From assembly GCA_028752905.1 (NCBI GenBank), contig JAQNBH010000014.1, positions 28,268,668-28,332,667 on the forward strand: a stretch of DNA of 64,000 nt, in the 5' to 3' direction. The stretch's first letter is position 1. Each line of letters begins with the position of its first letter. A model generated the notes under the pieces. The model did no database searches and had not been told where the DNA came from. It saw only the letters and a list, made by a program, of their open reading frames with translations. Positions 11,843-22,505 of this stretch are shown here, one piece after another. This stretch comes from Cladorhizidae sp. MBARI D1340-BT2. Taxonomy: Eukaryota > Porifera > Demospongiae > Poecilosclerida > Cladorhizidae. The translations under genes were made by a program, and so were the position numbers.

Positions 11843-12031
11843 CTTGCATTTCTCTCTGTTCTTCCTGGCTACATCCAGCTCCAATGATCGTTCCTCCCTC
11901 AGAGGTTGTAAACACCCCCCCAAGGTCTCTGTTTCCTGGCAGGCGTTCATCACCATCTGCTGCACCAGCAGTGGCTGAAGGGAGGGAAGCCGGGGAAACT
12001 CCTCCCACACCTCCGCCCACACCTGCTCCAC
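11843..12031 (-). CDS. Spectrin-repeat giant protein, exon
   Basis: A 189-bp exon (63 codons), phase 0 at both ends. The acceptor is TTCCCGACCAG and the donor TGCAAG followed by GTAGGC. The peptide opens VEQVWAEVWEEFPRLPSL, a Trp-heptad helix, continues LLVQQMVMNACQETETLGG, and ends LELDVARKNREKCK. The upstream intron carries an ACACACTAACACA array; the downstream intron carries a 30-bp array and a dispersed repeat. Confidence 0.86.
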
Positions 12032-12149
12032 CTGGTCGGGAAGATGAAGCCAACATATAACGCTAATTACAGCAAAGGCGACAGTTACATGTATTAACTG
12101 CACATTTAAAGAGAGACGAGGTTTCTCTGAGTGTCCTCATGTGTATACA

Positions 12150-12152
12150 AAT

Positions 12153-12187
<35 letters not shown>

Positions 12188-12660
12188 CACAAGACACACA
12201 CACAACACACACACTAACACAACACACACTAGCAGTTCACATGCACACACACAACACACACACTAACACACACACACTAACACAACACACACATGCAGTT
12301 CACATGCACACACACAACATACACACACTAACACAACACACACACACTAACACAACATACACACACACTAACACAACACACTAACACAACACAACACACA
12401 CTAACACAACACACACACACACACTAACACAACACACACACTAACACAACACAACATACACACACACTAACACAACACACACTCACAACACACACACTAA
12501 CACAACACACACACTAACACAACACACACACACACACTAACACAACATACACACAACACACACACATACACAACACACACACACACACTAATACAACACA
12601 CATACACACTAACACAACACACACATGCACACACACACCAACACAACACAGTACGCATGC
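12150..12660. repeat. ACACACTAACACA array
   Basis: CA-rich array with frequent ACTAACACAACACAC units and three copies of a longer block containing GCAGTTCACATGCACAC. Confidence 0.93.
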
Positions 12661-12739
12661 ACACACGCATGCATATTCCAAACAGCACAACAGAGTCAGG
12701 AGGGTAATTGGCAGGTGGTTGTATCCTTATGGTCCTCCA

Positions 12740-13370
12740 GTATGAGAAGGACTTTTGGCTGAGGAAGCAACTTCTAGAAGCATATTCATGACAACAAACA
12801 CATTCTACTGGCAACTGAGCTGGCAGCTGCTACATTCCTGAATGGAAGACTCAGAGTGCGAGATGAACAGTGACGATTGCACACATATAGAACAAGAACA
12901 GAGAGTCAAGTTTCTTACGGAGAACTCCACAAACCGAACAGCAGAACTGAGCGCAGGCCATTTATTTTCAGATTACATCATTAGCTAACTTTATTAATCA
13001 ACGACAAACATATCCACCTGATGATCCTTGCCAACTTCCTTTTTTCCCTGCAATCAAGAAACAGATTGGTCAAGGTCATGCTTCGAGCTTTCTGGTACCA
13101 AAGTTTCTGGTCTGCAATCAAGAAACAGATTGGTCAAGGTCATGCTTCGAGCTTTCTGGTACCAAAGTTTCTGGTACCAAAGTTTCTATGAATGGATATA
13201 TTGTGCGCGAGTCTTGCGAGGGAGAAAACAGGATCCAGACATGAAGATTGATTTCCACACATTCCAGTTCTTAGACCTGCCAGTTTACTGCCTTAGCAAT
13301 GGATTCAAGAAGTGGTTTTCTAATCTAGCAGTTGGCATAAACAAGTCCAGGAAGCTAAGAAGCCTCCAAG
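12740..13370 (+). pseudogene. Decayed plus-strand coding-like segment
   Basis: Several short plus-strand stretches look protein-like but switch frame without splice signals between them. In order they are YEKDFWLRKQLLEAY, then HILLATELAAATFLNGRL, then THIEQEQRVKFLTENSTN, then FINQRQTYPPDDPCQLPFF, then KIDFHTFQFLDLPVYCLS. A 60-base direct duplication (13050-13172) breaks the middle. The segment ends at a perfect splice donor, CTCCAAG followed by GTGAGT. I do not recognise the family. The likeliest reading is a dead gene copy or transposon gene inside an intron of the giant gene, on the opposite strand. Confidence 0.3.
13050..13172 (+). repeat. 60-bp direct duplication
   Basis: Two almost identical copies share CAATCAAGAAACAGATTGGT and CATGCTTCGAGCTTTCTGGT, followed by a short ACCAAAGTTTCTGGT triplication. 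It lies within the decayed plus-strand segment. Confidence 0.93.
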
Positions 13371-13549
13371 GTGAGTATTGATTGAGATGTGTATTAATTT
13401 TTGTACCTTTGTCTTTGAAATCCGCTTAAAAAACTGGGTCAAATCAATAGAGTACATGTATTAGCATATTCCCTGACATCACCACACTCAACCTCTTCAA
13501 CATACACATTGCATACATGGGCTGTCAAACCATCCTAATTGACGCTCAC

Positions 13550-13675
13550 TTGTTCCAACTGTGTGAGCATCTCCTGGGAAACGGGAGCCTGTTCATCAGA
13601 CTTCACACTCGCTCTCACATCAGCAGCTAAATTCAGTTTCCTGTTGGACCTGTCCATCAGGTTGTTGTAGATCTC
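13550..13675 (-). CDS. Spectrin-repeat giant protein, short exon
   Basis: A 126-bp exon (42 codons), phase 0 at both ends, acceptor TATTCCACAG and donor GAACAA followed by GTGAGC. The peptide reads EIYNNLMDRSNRKLNLAADV then RASVKSDEQAPVSQEMLTQL. No stop in frame. It joins exon 15582-15740 and exon 11843-12031 without a frame change. It lies inside the intron of a decayed plus-strand candidate (see 12740-13370 and 14677-14890). Confidence 0.83.
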
Positions 13676-13757
13676 CTGTGGAATATCGCATCAGCCAGTT
13701 AAAAACGATCGTGAGCAGACCAGCATAAATTATCTTAACTTTTCTTTGTATCACATT

Positions 13758-13774
13758 TATTATTATTAATAATA

Positions 13775-13853
<79 letters not shown>

Positions 13854-13870
13854 TAATAATAATAATAACC
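13758..13870. repeat. AAT microsatellite
   Basis: About 110 bases of (ATA/TAA)n in the intron just upstream (in transcription) of exon 13550-13675. Confidence 0.95.
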
Positions 13871-14069
13871 CATATTTTCATCCCTCTTGCTATTGAGACA
13901 TCAGGGGTCTTTGGCTCGGAAGCCATGTCCTTTTTATGTAGTCTTGGGAAAAGGATCCATTCACAGTCTGGGGATCCCAGGTCTTCTCACTTCCTTCAAC
14001 AGAGAATAGCTGTGGAGGTACAGCGGGGAAATACGGCTGCTATCCTAGGCACTTGTGCCTAGGCTATTA

Positions 14070-14205
14070 ACTTATAATAATAATAATAATAATATAATAA
14101 TATAATAATAATAATATATAGTACTTATTAAACTAAAATATATATATATATATATAATGTTATATATTTGTATTTATGTATATTGTGTATATTATATTAT
14201 ATTAA

Positions 14206-14294
<89 letters not shown>

Positions 14295-14340
14295 TAAAAT
14301 AAAATAAAAAATAATAATAACAACAACAACAACAATAACA
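14070..14340. repeat. AAT microsatellite, second tract
   Basis: TAA-type repeats with interruptions, including an AT stretch at 14140-14200 and an AAC stretch at 14320-14340. Flanking intron sequence from 14341 to 14676 shows nothing else; a 29-base direct repeat (CTCCACATGCAATATGGCAG) sits at 14545-14590. Confidence 0.93.
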
Positions 14341-14676
14341 AATTAATAAATATAAATAAAAATTGCAACTGAAACTTTGGCCTTTGGCCTTCAAAATTAC
14401 TCTGAGAAAGGCCCAAGCAAATTGTTCAAAATCTAATTTATTTGAAAGATATTACGTCGAGCATGAACATGGACGCTGCCAGCTGCTATTCACCCATCTA
14501 GCATAGAATAGTCTGCACTGATATAGCCACACAGCACCTCAAACACTCCACATGCAATATGGCAGCAAACACTCCACATGCAATATGGCAGGTGCAATTG
14601 CATCTGTTGGTGCTGAATGAATGTATAGAAAGACCTTCTATAATGGTAATGTTAATTTTTGTCTCCTTGGTTTCAG

Positions 14677-14890
14677 CAAGATGGCTAAACTCCCCAGAGG
14701 TGGGAGAGATGATGATGACGATCCAACGAAGCCAACCATGAAGAAGACGAAACTAGAATAGAGGACGATGGCTAGAGCACGAACACGGCCATTATCAATA
14801 ATTGCCACCTTCTTGAGATCCCTGTGACCTCATGCAACTACTGTGCGCACAACTGTTATATTCATATTGAAATAATAAAACATGCCCTTA
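14677..14890 (+). CDS. Terminal-exon-like segment with polyA signal
   Basis: This follows an acceptor with a good pyrimidine tract (TCTCCTTGGTTTCAG). In the frame joined from the donor at 13370 it reads KMAKLPRGGRDDDDDPTKPT, then MKKTKLE and stop TAG at 14759-14761. An AATAAA signal lies at 14874-14879, about 115 bases on. The joined upstream end would be QEAKKPPS. The charged C-terminus and polyA signal resemble the last exon of a small gene. A second frame (ARWLNSPEVGEMMMT, stop at 14741) is also open, so the assignment is tentative. Confidence 0.32.
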
Positions 14891-15245
14891 TATACTCGCT
14901 AGGCAGTGCATGAATCAAGGAGATGTGTATGTATAAATGTTCCTAAATGTGTGCACCTATTGCAGCTAATGACTAATATGAACTGTATGTACTCTATCTG
15001 TACAGTGTACATGCTGTAATGGCACGTGCTCTTGCATATGGACCTATTAATAGAGGGTATTGTGTAAGTGCATAATAGCCGTTTATATGGATATTTTTGA
15101 GGGGTTATAAATATTCACGAGGTTATCATGGTTGTAGGTACAACCAGTGGCAATCCTCCAGGCATGGTGGAGTGGGTCACACATCCTTGCCTCTGTGAAG
15201 GTTCAGGCAGTCTTTGTCAGTGGGGTTTTAGCTCCCAATAATACC
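14891..15245. other. Unique intron sequence
   Basis: No ordered repeat, element or exon seen. Confidence 0.55.
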
Positions 15246-15530
15246 CACCATCAGGGCTTAGTCTAGGTTAGAGTTCAGGCTAGGGCTAGAGTTAGGGCTT
15301 GAGTTGAGGCTAAGGCTAGGGCTAGGGCTAGAGTTAGGGCTTGAGTTGAGGCTAAGGCTAGGACTAGGGCTAGAGTTGGGACTAGGGCTAGAGTTAGGGC
15401 TAAGGCTAGGGAGAGCTAGAGTTGGGGCTAAGGCTAATATTAGGGCTAGGGCTAGAGTTGGGGCTAAGGCTATGGTTGGGGATGGGGCTAGGGCAGGGCC
15501 AGTGTTGTGGCTAGGGCTAAATTGTGGTTC
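15246..15530. repeat. Telomere-like array, third tract
   Basis: Units such as GGGCTAGAGTTAGGGCTTGA and GGCTAAGGCTAGGGCTA, with the G-rich strand on plus. It directly follows the donor of exon 15582-15740, about 50 bases away. Confidence 0.92.
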
Positions 15531-15581
15531 AACAAGGCAGATATTACCGCAACCTTGATATAGAGGAAGGACATTACCCAC

Positions 15582-15740
15582 CTGACTTCTCTTCAGGTAA
15601 TCCTCTACGTCTAGCACTGCTGCGGCTTCTTCAAGCAAGTCTTTAACATCAGTCATCATGAGGGTCAGAGTGCGAAGTCCACGATGAAGTGAGTTGATAC
15701 GCGTCTCACTCTCTCTCAAGTCCTTCATACGAGTGGCAGT
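15582..15740 (-). CDS. Spectrin-repeat giant protein, exon
   Basis: A 159-bp exon (53 codons), phase 0 at both ends. The acceptor is TTATCACTACAG; the donor is AGTCAG followed by GTGGGT. The peptide, TATRMKDLRESETRINSLHR and then LMMTDVKDLLEEAAAVLDVE, is an almost continuous heptad-patterned helix with alternating acidic and basic faces. The reading frame continues past the donor into a telomere-like intronic array, which does not look coding. Confidence 0.87.
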
Positions 15741-15852
15741 CTGTAGTGATAACCACGTGGCACACACATCAGCGTGAAGGCATATCACATATGATGTGTT
15801 AAATAATTATTGTCAAAATCACCTTCTCAATAATCAACTCCAATTTTTATTC

Positions 15853-15898
15853 ACTCGACGTTTCGACTAGATTCTCTAGTCTTCATCAGGAATAATGA
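15853..15898. mobile_element. Single copy of the phrase amplified at 56700-59395
   Basis: It contains ACTCGACGTTTCGACTAGAT and then TCTCTAGTCTTCATCAGGAA and TAATGA. The last part matches the 32-bp unit of the array at 56700-59395. The CGTTTCGACTAG phrase next to CTTCATCAGG resembles the 3' end of retroelement coding regions in other invertebrates (Penelope-like or LINE ends); that is family knowledge from memory, not proof. Confidence 0.55.
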
Positions 15899-16095
15899 GA
15901 CGCTAAGGCTCACGTGAGCCTGTTATATACCGGTAGGTAGCTATCCACCATGTGCCAGTACACACGCCTAATTATTGTTATTACTCTCAACGAACTCTCA
16001 GTTGATATAGTATAGCTAGACCATATTATAGTCCAAACATCAAGTGAGTATGTGATGATCAAGAAAGTCATTGTACATTATCATTTATTAAAATT

Positions 16096-16135
16096 GTGTG
16101 TGTGTGTGTGGGGTGGGGGGGGGGGGGGGGGGGGG
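16096..16135. repeat. GT run and 21-base poly-G tract
   Basis: A GT dinucleotide run followed by twenty-one G residues at 16115-16135. The rest of 15899-16249 is unique intron sequence. Confidence 0.95.
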
Positions 16136-16249
16136 ATTATACTAGCAAACACAGTTTTCAGTTTTTTATGTCTATCACTGGTTGTTTAAGCGTGTCTCTA
16201 TATAGTTTGTTAGGATTCCTACATATAATTCCATGTACTACTTGTTAAG

Positions 16250-17395
16250 TGCATGAGGGAGGTATGGAGGAGGTATGGAGGAGGTATGGAGGGAGGTATG
16301 GAGGGAGATATGGAGGGAGATATGGAGGGAGGTATGGAGGGATGTATGGAGGAGATATGGAGGGATGTGTGGAGGGAGGTATGGAGGGAGGTATGGAGGA
16401 GATATGGAGGGAGGTATGGAGGGATGTATGGAGGAGATATGGAGGGATGTGTGGAGGGAGGTATGGAGGGAGGTATGGAGGAGATATGGAGGGAGGTATG
16501 GAGGGATGTATGGAGGAGATATGGAGGAGGTATGGAGGGAGGTATGGAGGAGGTATGGAGGAGGTATGGAGGGAGGTATGGAGGGAGGTATGGAGGGAGG
16601 TATGGAGGGAGGTATGGAGGGAGGTATGGAGGGAGGTATGGAGGAGGTATGGAGGAGGTATGGAGGAGGTATGGAGGGAGGTATGGAGGAGGTATGGAGG
16701 GAGGTATGGAGGAGGTATGGAGGAGGTATGGAGGAGGTATGAGGGAGGTATGGAGGAGGTATGGAGGAGGTATGGAGGAGGTATGGAGGAGGTATGGAGG
16801 GAGGTATGGAGGAGGTATGGAGGGAGATATGGAGGGAGATATGGAGGGAGATATGGAGGGAGATATGGAGGGAGGTATGGAGGAGGTATGGAGGGAGGTA
16901 TGGAGGGAGGTATGGAGGAGGTATGGAGGAGGTATGGAGGTAGATATGGAGGGAGGTATGGAGGGAGGTATGGAGGGAGGTATGGAGGAGGTATGGAGGG
17001 AGGAGGTATGGAGGGAAGTATGGAGGAGGTATGGAGGAGGTATGGAGGAGGTATGGAGGAGGTATGGAGGAGGTATGGAGGGAGGTATGGAGGGAGATAT
17101 GGAGGAGGTATGGAGGAGGTATGGAGGAGGTATGGAGGAGGTATGGAGGGAGGTATGGAGGAGGTATGGAGGAGGTATGGAGGAGGTATGAGGGAGGTAT
17201 GGAGGAGGTATGGAGGAGGTATGGAGGGAGGTATGGAGGGAGGTATGGAGGAGGTATGGAGGGAGATATGGAGGGAGATATGGAGGGAGATATGGAGGGA
17301 GATATGGAGGGAGATATGGAGGGAGGTATGGAGGGAGGTATGGAGGAGATATGGAGGAGGTATGGAGGAAGGTATGGAGGGAGGTATGGAGAGGA
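16250..17395. repeat. GGAGGTATGGA array (11-15 bp)
   Basis: About 1.15 kb of GGTATGGAGGA and GGTATGGAGGGA units with GATATGG, GATGTATGG and GATGTGTGG variants. Larger blocks are duplicated, for example the GATGTATGGAGGAGATATGG block at 16340 and 16420. The plus strand is almost purine plus T. The long open frames on both strands are artefacts. Confidence 0.96.
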
Positions 17396-17702
17396 AAGGG
17401 AGTTTCAGTGTTTTTGCCCCTCATCAGATAACCAGGAGACTCGTACACATCATGTCCAGGTAAGCATGACACTCTCCACTATCCAATATCTTAACGGCAT
17501 CCGTATGTGTACACGCCTACACCCAATCTTGGGCGGGGCGGGGGGGAGGAGACCAGGGTAGCTTCCCCCCTAAAAGGACACATTCCCCCCCTCCCCTCCC
17601 CTCCATAAGCACCCAGATTAACACCAGTTATCGCTGCAATGATCCCAAAACCCACGATGGTTATTGTCTCACCATTCCATGCAACCACACCCACCAGCTT
17701 AC

Positions 17703-17876
17703 ATGCATGTGCGCTACATGCCAGAGCATGGACACGTCAAAGACGAACAGTTCCAGAAGTTGCATTGCCTTGTGTCCCAGGGGGAGCACATCGCATAAAC
17801 GGGCGGTCACTTCCAGACACTGATCGTTGTGATCATCCACACGAGAGTGCAGAGAGTGGACACGATCCCTCAGTTT
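17703..17876 (-). CDS. Spectrin-repeat giant protein, exon
   Basis: A 174-bp exon (58 codons) in phase 0. The acceptor is CGTCACCATAG and the chosen donor is CATGCAT followed by GTAAGC; an upstream GTAGCG is a weaker alternative. The peptide starts KLRDRVHSLHSRVDDHNDQ and ends in a hydrophobic helix, MQLLELFVFDVSMLWHVA. Both ends agree in phase with the neighbouring exons. Confidence 0.82.
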
Positions 17877-17999
17877 CTATGGTGACGGGAGAGGGAGGGG
17901 GAGGAGAGGGCACACAGATGGTATAAATTATCATGGCCCATGGGCACCAACATTTCAATGTGGCTACTACACAGATAAAGACAATGTTCTATTTTTAAA

Positions 18000-18050
18000 A
18001 CAAAGATATAAATAGATGTTAGATATAAATAGATGTTACATATAAATAGA
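18000..18050. repeat. ATATAAATAGATGTT, three copies
   Basis: A short tandem triplet of a 16-base unit in the intron upstream (in transcription) of exon 17703-17876. Confidence 0.85.
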
Positions 18051-18150
18051 TGTTGGATTGACTTGCCAAGGAGCATGAATTTACCATAGTGATAGGACCT
18101 TTGACCCCTTAAAATAATGCACACCAGCTAGTGTAGTCTCATGTAGTTCA

Positions 18151-18576
18151 ACCCTTTACCTGCTTTGTGGAGAGGAAAGGAGGTTTGTGAGAGCTACATA
18201 GCAACAATCGTTGTTCTCACCACCACTGTGGTGATTAATCAGTGCATACTTGAGCACTGGGAAGGTGGGTGTGGCTTTCGTGACGTGCTTAACATCGTTA
18301 TGGAGTAGAAGCTAAAGACTCGGAACTTAGTGTTCCTTCATCCCCCTCGGCACGGAGGAGAGGTCAGCCGCACAGCCCTAACAGAACATGCAGAAATCAT
18401 CTCCTCTCATCTCCGTTGACGACAGCTAAAACACTAACTCCCACACGGACATCATTTCCTTCTGTTGCCGCCGGCAACTCCAGCCAATTAGAGCAGACAG
18501 TAATCACATTCCACCAGAACATATTTATGTTCCCAAGTCCTTCGCTGGAAGGCAAGAGTCGGCAACGCCAGACTGT
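18151..18576 (+). mobile_element. Dispersed repeat family, copy 1
   Basis: It matches 47611-47976 over most of its length in the same orientation. Shared blocks include ACCCTTTACCT, GACGTGCTTAACATC, CCCTCGGCACGGAGGAGAGG, AACATGCAGAAATCATCTCC and TTGCCGCCGGCAACTCCAGC. Local gaps and substitutions separate the copies. It has no open frame; likely a non-autonomous element. Confidence 0.75.
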
Positions 18577-18699
18577 GATTGTTCTCACATCAGTAAAAGG
18601 TGCTTGTAGATGTGTTCTACATAAATTCTTGTCTCCTTTCTTTGGTAACATATTTAGGCAGCCAAGAAGCTGCCAAAGTGGATCTTAGCCGAGATATGG

Positions 18700-19045
18700 G
18701 TGTTTGGGGTTAGGGGGTGCACCATTTTGAAATGTTTGTTTGGGGGTCCACTATTTTGAAATGGGAGTTTGGTGGTCCATTTTGAAATTGGTGTTTAGGA
18801 CCACCATTTTGAAATGAGTGTTTGGTGGTCCACCATTTTGAATTTGGTGTTTGGGGGACCACCATTTTGAAATGGGTGCTTGATGGTTCATCATTTTGAA
18901 ATTGATGTTTAGGACCACCATTTTGAAATGGGTGTTTGGTGGTCCACCATTTTGAATTTGGTGTTTGGGAGACCACCATTTTGAAATGGGTATTTGGATG
19001 TCCACCATTTTTAAATGGGTGTTTGGCAGTGGTCCATCAATTTGA
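18700..19045. repeat. CCATTTTGAAATGGG array
   Basis: About ten degenerate units built on CCACCATTTTGAAATGGGTG and TTTGGTGGTC. It begins next to the donor of exon 19103-19300. Confidence 0.92.
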
Positions 19046-19102
19046 ATTATGGTTCAAGCTAATAAAGGGAATGTTAGTACACTCGCTGATACATTCCATT
19101 AC

Positions 19103-19300
19103 CTGACATCGGTCGATGGAGGAGTGCACTTGCTCCAGGTCAGGAAGCGTTGGGGGCTTCAGCAGTGCCACCTCTTCCTCGCATGCTTTCAGTTGAGCGT
19201 CAGTGTCCCGCATGGAGCACACAAATTCTTCAAACATGCTCTGTGCTTTAGAGTCTGGGATGGTCACAGCAATGCTGTCGAGGGCTCCGAGCTCCTTGAC
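19103..19300 (-). CDS. Spectrin-repeat giant protein, exon
   Basis: A 198-bp exon (66 codons), phase 0 at both ends. The acceptor is AAACACCAG and the donor GATGTCAG followed by GTAATG. The peptide contains VKELGALDSIAVTIPDSK, FEEFVCSMRDTDAQLKACEE and LPDLEQVHSSIDRCQ. It is helical and acidic with regularly spaced Leu. The downstream intron begins with a tandem array built on CCATTTTGAAATGGG. Confidence 0.86.
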
Positions 19301-19434
19301 CTGGTGTTTGGAGTCACGGATAACATGGAATGGGAGAGAGAACGATGGAGAAGGAGGAAGATGGAATCACACCAATGTGTATTTCTTGAGTTATTCTTGT
19401 TTTCATTGCAGTTCTATAGTGTAGCTGTCTGTTG

Positions 19435-19740
19435 ATTCTGTGGTTGTTGCTTCTCTTGTTTGTTGTTGCTGTGGTTGTTGTTGCTATGGCTGTTGCTGCT
19501 CTTGTTTGTTGCTGCTGTGGTTTTTGCTGCTCTTGTTTGTTGTTGATCTTGTTTGTTGCCTTGGTTGTTGCTGCTGTTGGTTTCTATGATATTCCTATTA
19601 ATGTTGCTGATTGTTGCTATTATTTGTTGCTGCTATTCTTACTCATGTTTGTTGTTGATATTTATTGTTGCTGTAACTGTTGTTGTTGTTGCCATTGTTT
19701 GTTGTTCTTGTTATTTGTTGTTGTTGCTCTTGTAAAAGTG
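19435..19740. repeat. TTGTTGTTGCTG trinucleotide-like tract
   Basis: Degenerate TTG/CTG repeats fill the intron between exons 19103-19300 and 19770-20123. The hydrophobic (VVAVVVVA) frames are artefacts. Confidence 0.85.
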
Positions 19741-19769
19741 CACGCTCCCCATGGACAGACCACACCCAC

Positions 19770-20123
19770 CTCAATATCCAGTTCCTTCCACTCACGACTA
19801 ACAAACACCAGAATGTCCTCGTGCAACAGTCTCCTCCTCTTGTGCCTCTTCTTCTTCGGGCTTGCAGCGTCTGCCACGTTCTCCACAGAACCAGCTCCAC
19901 TGGCGCTAGACCTCAGCTTGGGGTTGTCGTAGAACGACACGTCAATCTCGGTGTAGCGAATCCGTTTTGGTTTAGCCGGCTTTAGGCGAGCGGGCAGAAT
20001 TGCGTAATGTGTCGGGAGGGTTGCACTGGGAGTGGGAGTAGAATCGAAGGAGGTCATGGGAGAATGGTGGTCGTGGTGCTGGTGAGAAAGGCTCTCAGCG
20101 GCAGAGTCCAGGTTATCCGTTAC
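19770..20123 (-). CDS. Spectrin-repeat giant protein, linker exon with basic cluster
   Basis: A 354-bp exon (118 codons), phase 0 at both ends. The acceptor is TTCTTTCTTTAG, the donor ATTGAG followed by GTGGGT. It opens with a His-rich stretch (SLSHQHHDHHSP) and a Ser/Thr/Pro linker, then RLKPAKPKRIRYTEIDVSFY, then a strongly basic cluster PKKKRHKRRR, then a Trp helix LVFVSREWKELDIE. The basic cluster fits the general pattern of a classical nuclear localisation signal, but it could equally bind acidic partners or microtubules; that is inference. It splits two rod segments. Confidence 0.86.
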
Positions 20124-20214
20124 CTAAAGAAAGAATAACAGGAACCCTCACCACACATTGAGTCGAGGGATATTTGGGGAAAGGAAGAGGTATGGGGAGT
20201 AAGTAGCTATTGCA

Positions 20215-20390
20215 CAGATGTCTAGTACACTCTTGAAAGTATCCAGTATACTACAGGAAGTGTCTAGTATATTACAGGAAGTGTCTAGTATATTATAGGA
20301 AATGTCTAGTATACTACAGAAGGTTTTAGTAAACTACAGGAAGTGTCTAGTTTACTACAGGAAGCATCTAGTATACTATAGGAAGTGCAC
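20215..20390. repeat. 22-bp array (CTAGTATACTACAGGAAGTG)
   Basis: About eight degenerate copies. The following 20391-20884 is intron sequence with about three degraded copies of a 100-base unit containing AACTTTGCTACAAGACTAGG. Confidence 0.88.
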
Positions 20391-20884
20391 AACGAGATTC
20401 AAAGTTTAAACTCTAGACCCAATTAGAAATTGCCTATTTGCTTTTGAGATGAGCCACCATGGAGCATGCTGGTGAGAGTGGAGTGCAGCTTTCTGTCGGT
20501 GCAGAGATAGAAGCTTATAGTAACCAAGCAGCAGCTTCATAAATAATTTTGCTGCAAGACTAGAAGCCAATCAGGAAAGCCTTCGATCTCTACATAGTGT
20601 TGCAGTTGGCAAGGTCAGAGATAACTTTGCTACAAGACTAGGGAGAAAAGCAGGAAATCGTTCGATCCCTACAGTTGGCAAGAATTGAGAGAAATAACAA
20701 ACTTTGCTACAAGTCTAGGGGGGAGCCAAGTAGGAAACTCTGTGTTGCCAAATAGTACAGTTGGGAAGGTCAGACAGCGGTCACTTGATTACTTTTCAAA
20801 TAAGTATGTATACGGAGTTTGTGCGAGAGTTTTTAACACTTCCGGCTAAAACCTGTCATGCCTGTATGGCCACTCACTCTTTAT

Positions 20885-22448
20885 TCTACAGTGACAGTAT
20901 CATGCTTAGCACATGACCACTAACTCATTAATATACAGTGACAGTATCATGCCTACCATATGACCACTAACTCATTAATATACAGTGACAGTATCATGCT
21001 TAGCATGTGACCACTAACTCATTAATATACAGTGACAGTATCATGCTTAGCATATGACCACTAACTCATTAATATACAGTGACAGTATCATGCTTAACAC
21101 ATGACCACTAACTCATTAATATACAGTGACAGTATCATGCTTAACACATGATCACTAACTCATTAATATACAGTGACAGTATCATGCTTAACACATGATC
21201 ACTAACTCATTAATATACAGTGACAGTATCATGCTTAGCATATGACCACTAACTCATTAATATACAGTGACAGTATCATGCCTACCATATGACCACTAAC
21301 TCATTAATATACAGTGACAGTATCATGCTTAACACATGATCACTAACTCATTAATATACAGTGACAGTATCATGCTTAGCATGTGATCACTAACTCATTA
21401 ATATACAGTGACAGTATCATGCTTAACACATGATCACTAACTCATTAATATACAGTGACAGTATCATGCCTACCATATGACCACTAACTCATTAATATAC
21501 AGTGACAGTATCATGCTTAACACATGATCACTAACTCATTAATATACAGTGACAGTATCATGCTTAACACATGAACACTAACTCATTAATATACAGTGAC
21601 AGTATCATGCTTAACACATGATCACTAACTCATTAATATACAGTGACAGTATCATGCTTAACACATGATCACTAACTCATTAATATACAGTGACAGTATC
21701 ATGCCTGCATATGACCACTAACTCATTAATATACAGTGACAGTATCATGCTTAACACATGATCACTAACTCATTAATATACAGTGACAGTATCATGCCTA
21801 CCATATGACCACTAACTCATTAATATACAGTGACAGTATCATGCTTAGCATGTGACCACTAACTCATTAATATACAGTGACAGTATCATGCCTACCATAT
21901 GACCACTAACTCATTAATATACAGTGACAGTATCATGCTTAACACATGATCACTAACTCATTAATATACAGTGACAGTATCATGCTTAACACATGATCAC
22001 TAACTCATTAATATACAGTGACAGTATCATGCTTAACACATGATCACTAACTCATTAATATACAGTGACAGTATCATGCCTGCATATGACCACTAACTCA
22101 TTAATATACAGTGACAGTATCATGCTTAACACATGATCACTAACTCATTAATATACAGTGACAGTATCATGCTTAACACATGATCACTAACTCATTAATA
22201 TACAGTGACAGTATCATGCTTAGCATATGACCACTAACTCATTAATATACAGTGACAGTATCATGCTTAACACATGATCACTAACTCATTAATATACAGT
22301 GACAGTATCATGTTTAACACATGATCACTAACTCATTAATATACAGTGACAGTATCATGCCTACCATATGACCACTAACTCATTAATATACAGTGACAGT
22401 ATCATGCCTAGCATGTGACCACTAACTCATTAACATACAGTGACGCGG
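20885..22448. repeat. 47-bp minisatellite
   Basis: About 33 copies of 47 bases containing ACTAACTCATTAATATACAG and TGACAGTATCATGC. Variant tails (TTAACACATGATC, TTAGCATGTGACC, CTACCATATGACC) are distributed in blocks. It ends about 58 bases from the coding end of exon 22506-23204. Confidence 0.96.
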
Positions 22449-22505
22449 GGCAGTGAGATGTTACTCACTTGACCAATTCAACATCCACTAAGTAATCAAC
22501 TTTAC

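Noticed and set aside
16219..17472. Open frames of about 400 residues on both strands (PPYLPPYL and RYGGRYGG types).
   Set aside because: Products of the GGAGGTATGG array; open in several frames on both strands at once, which real coding sequence does not show.
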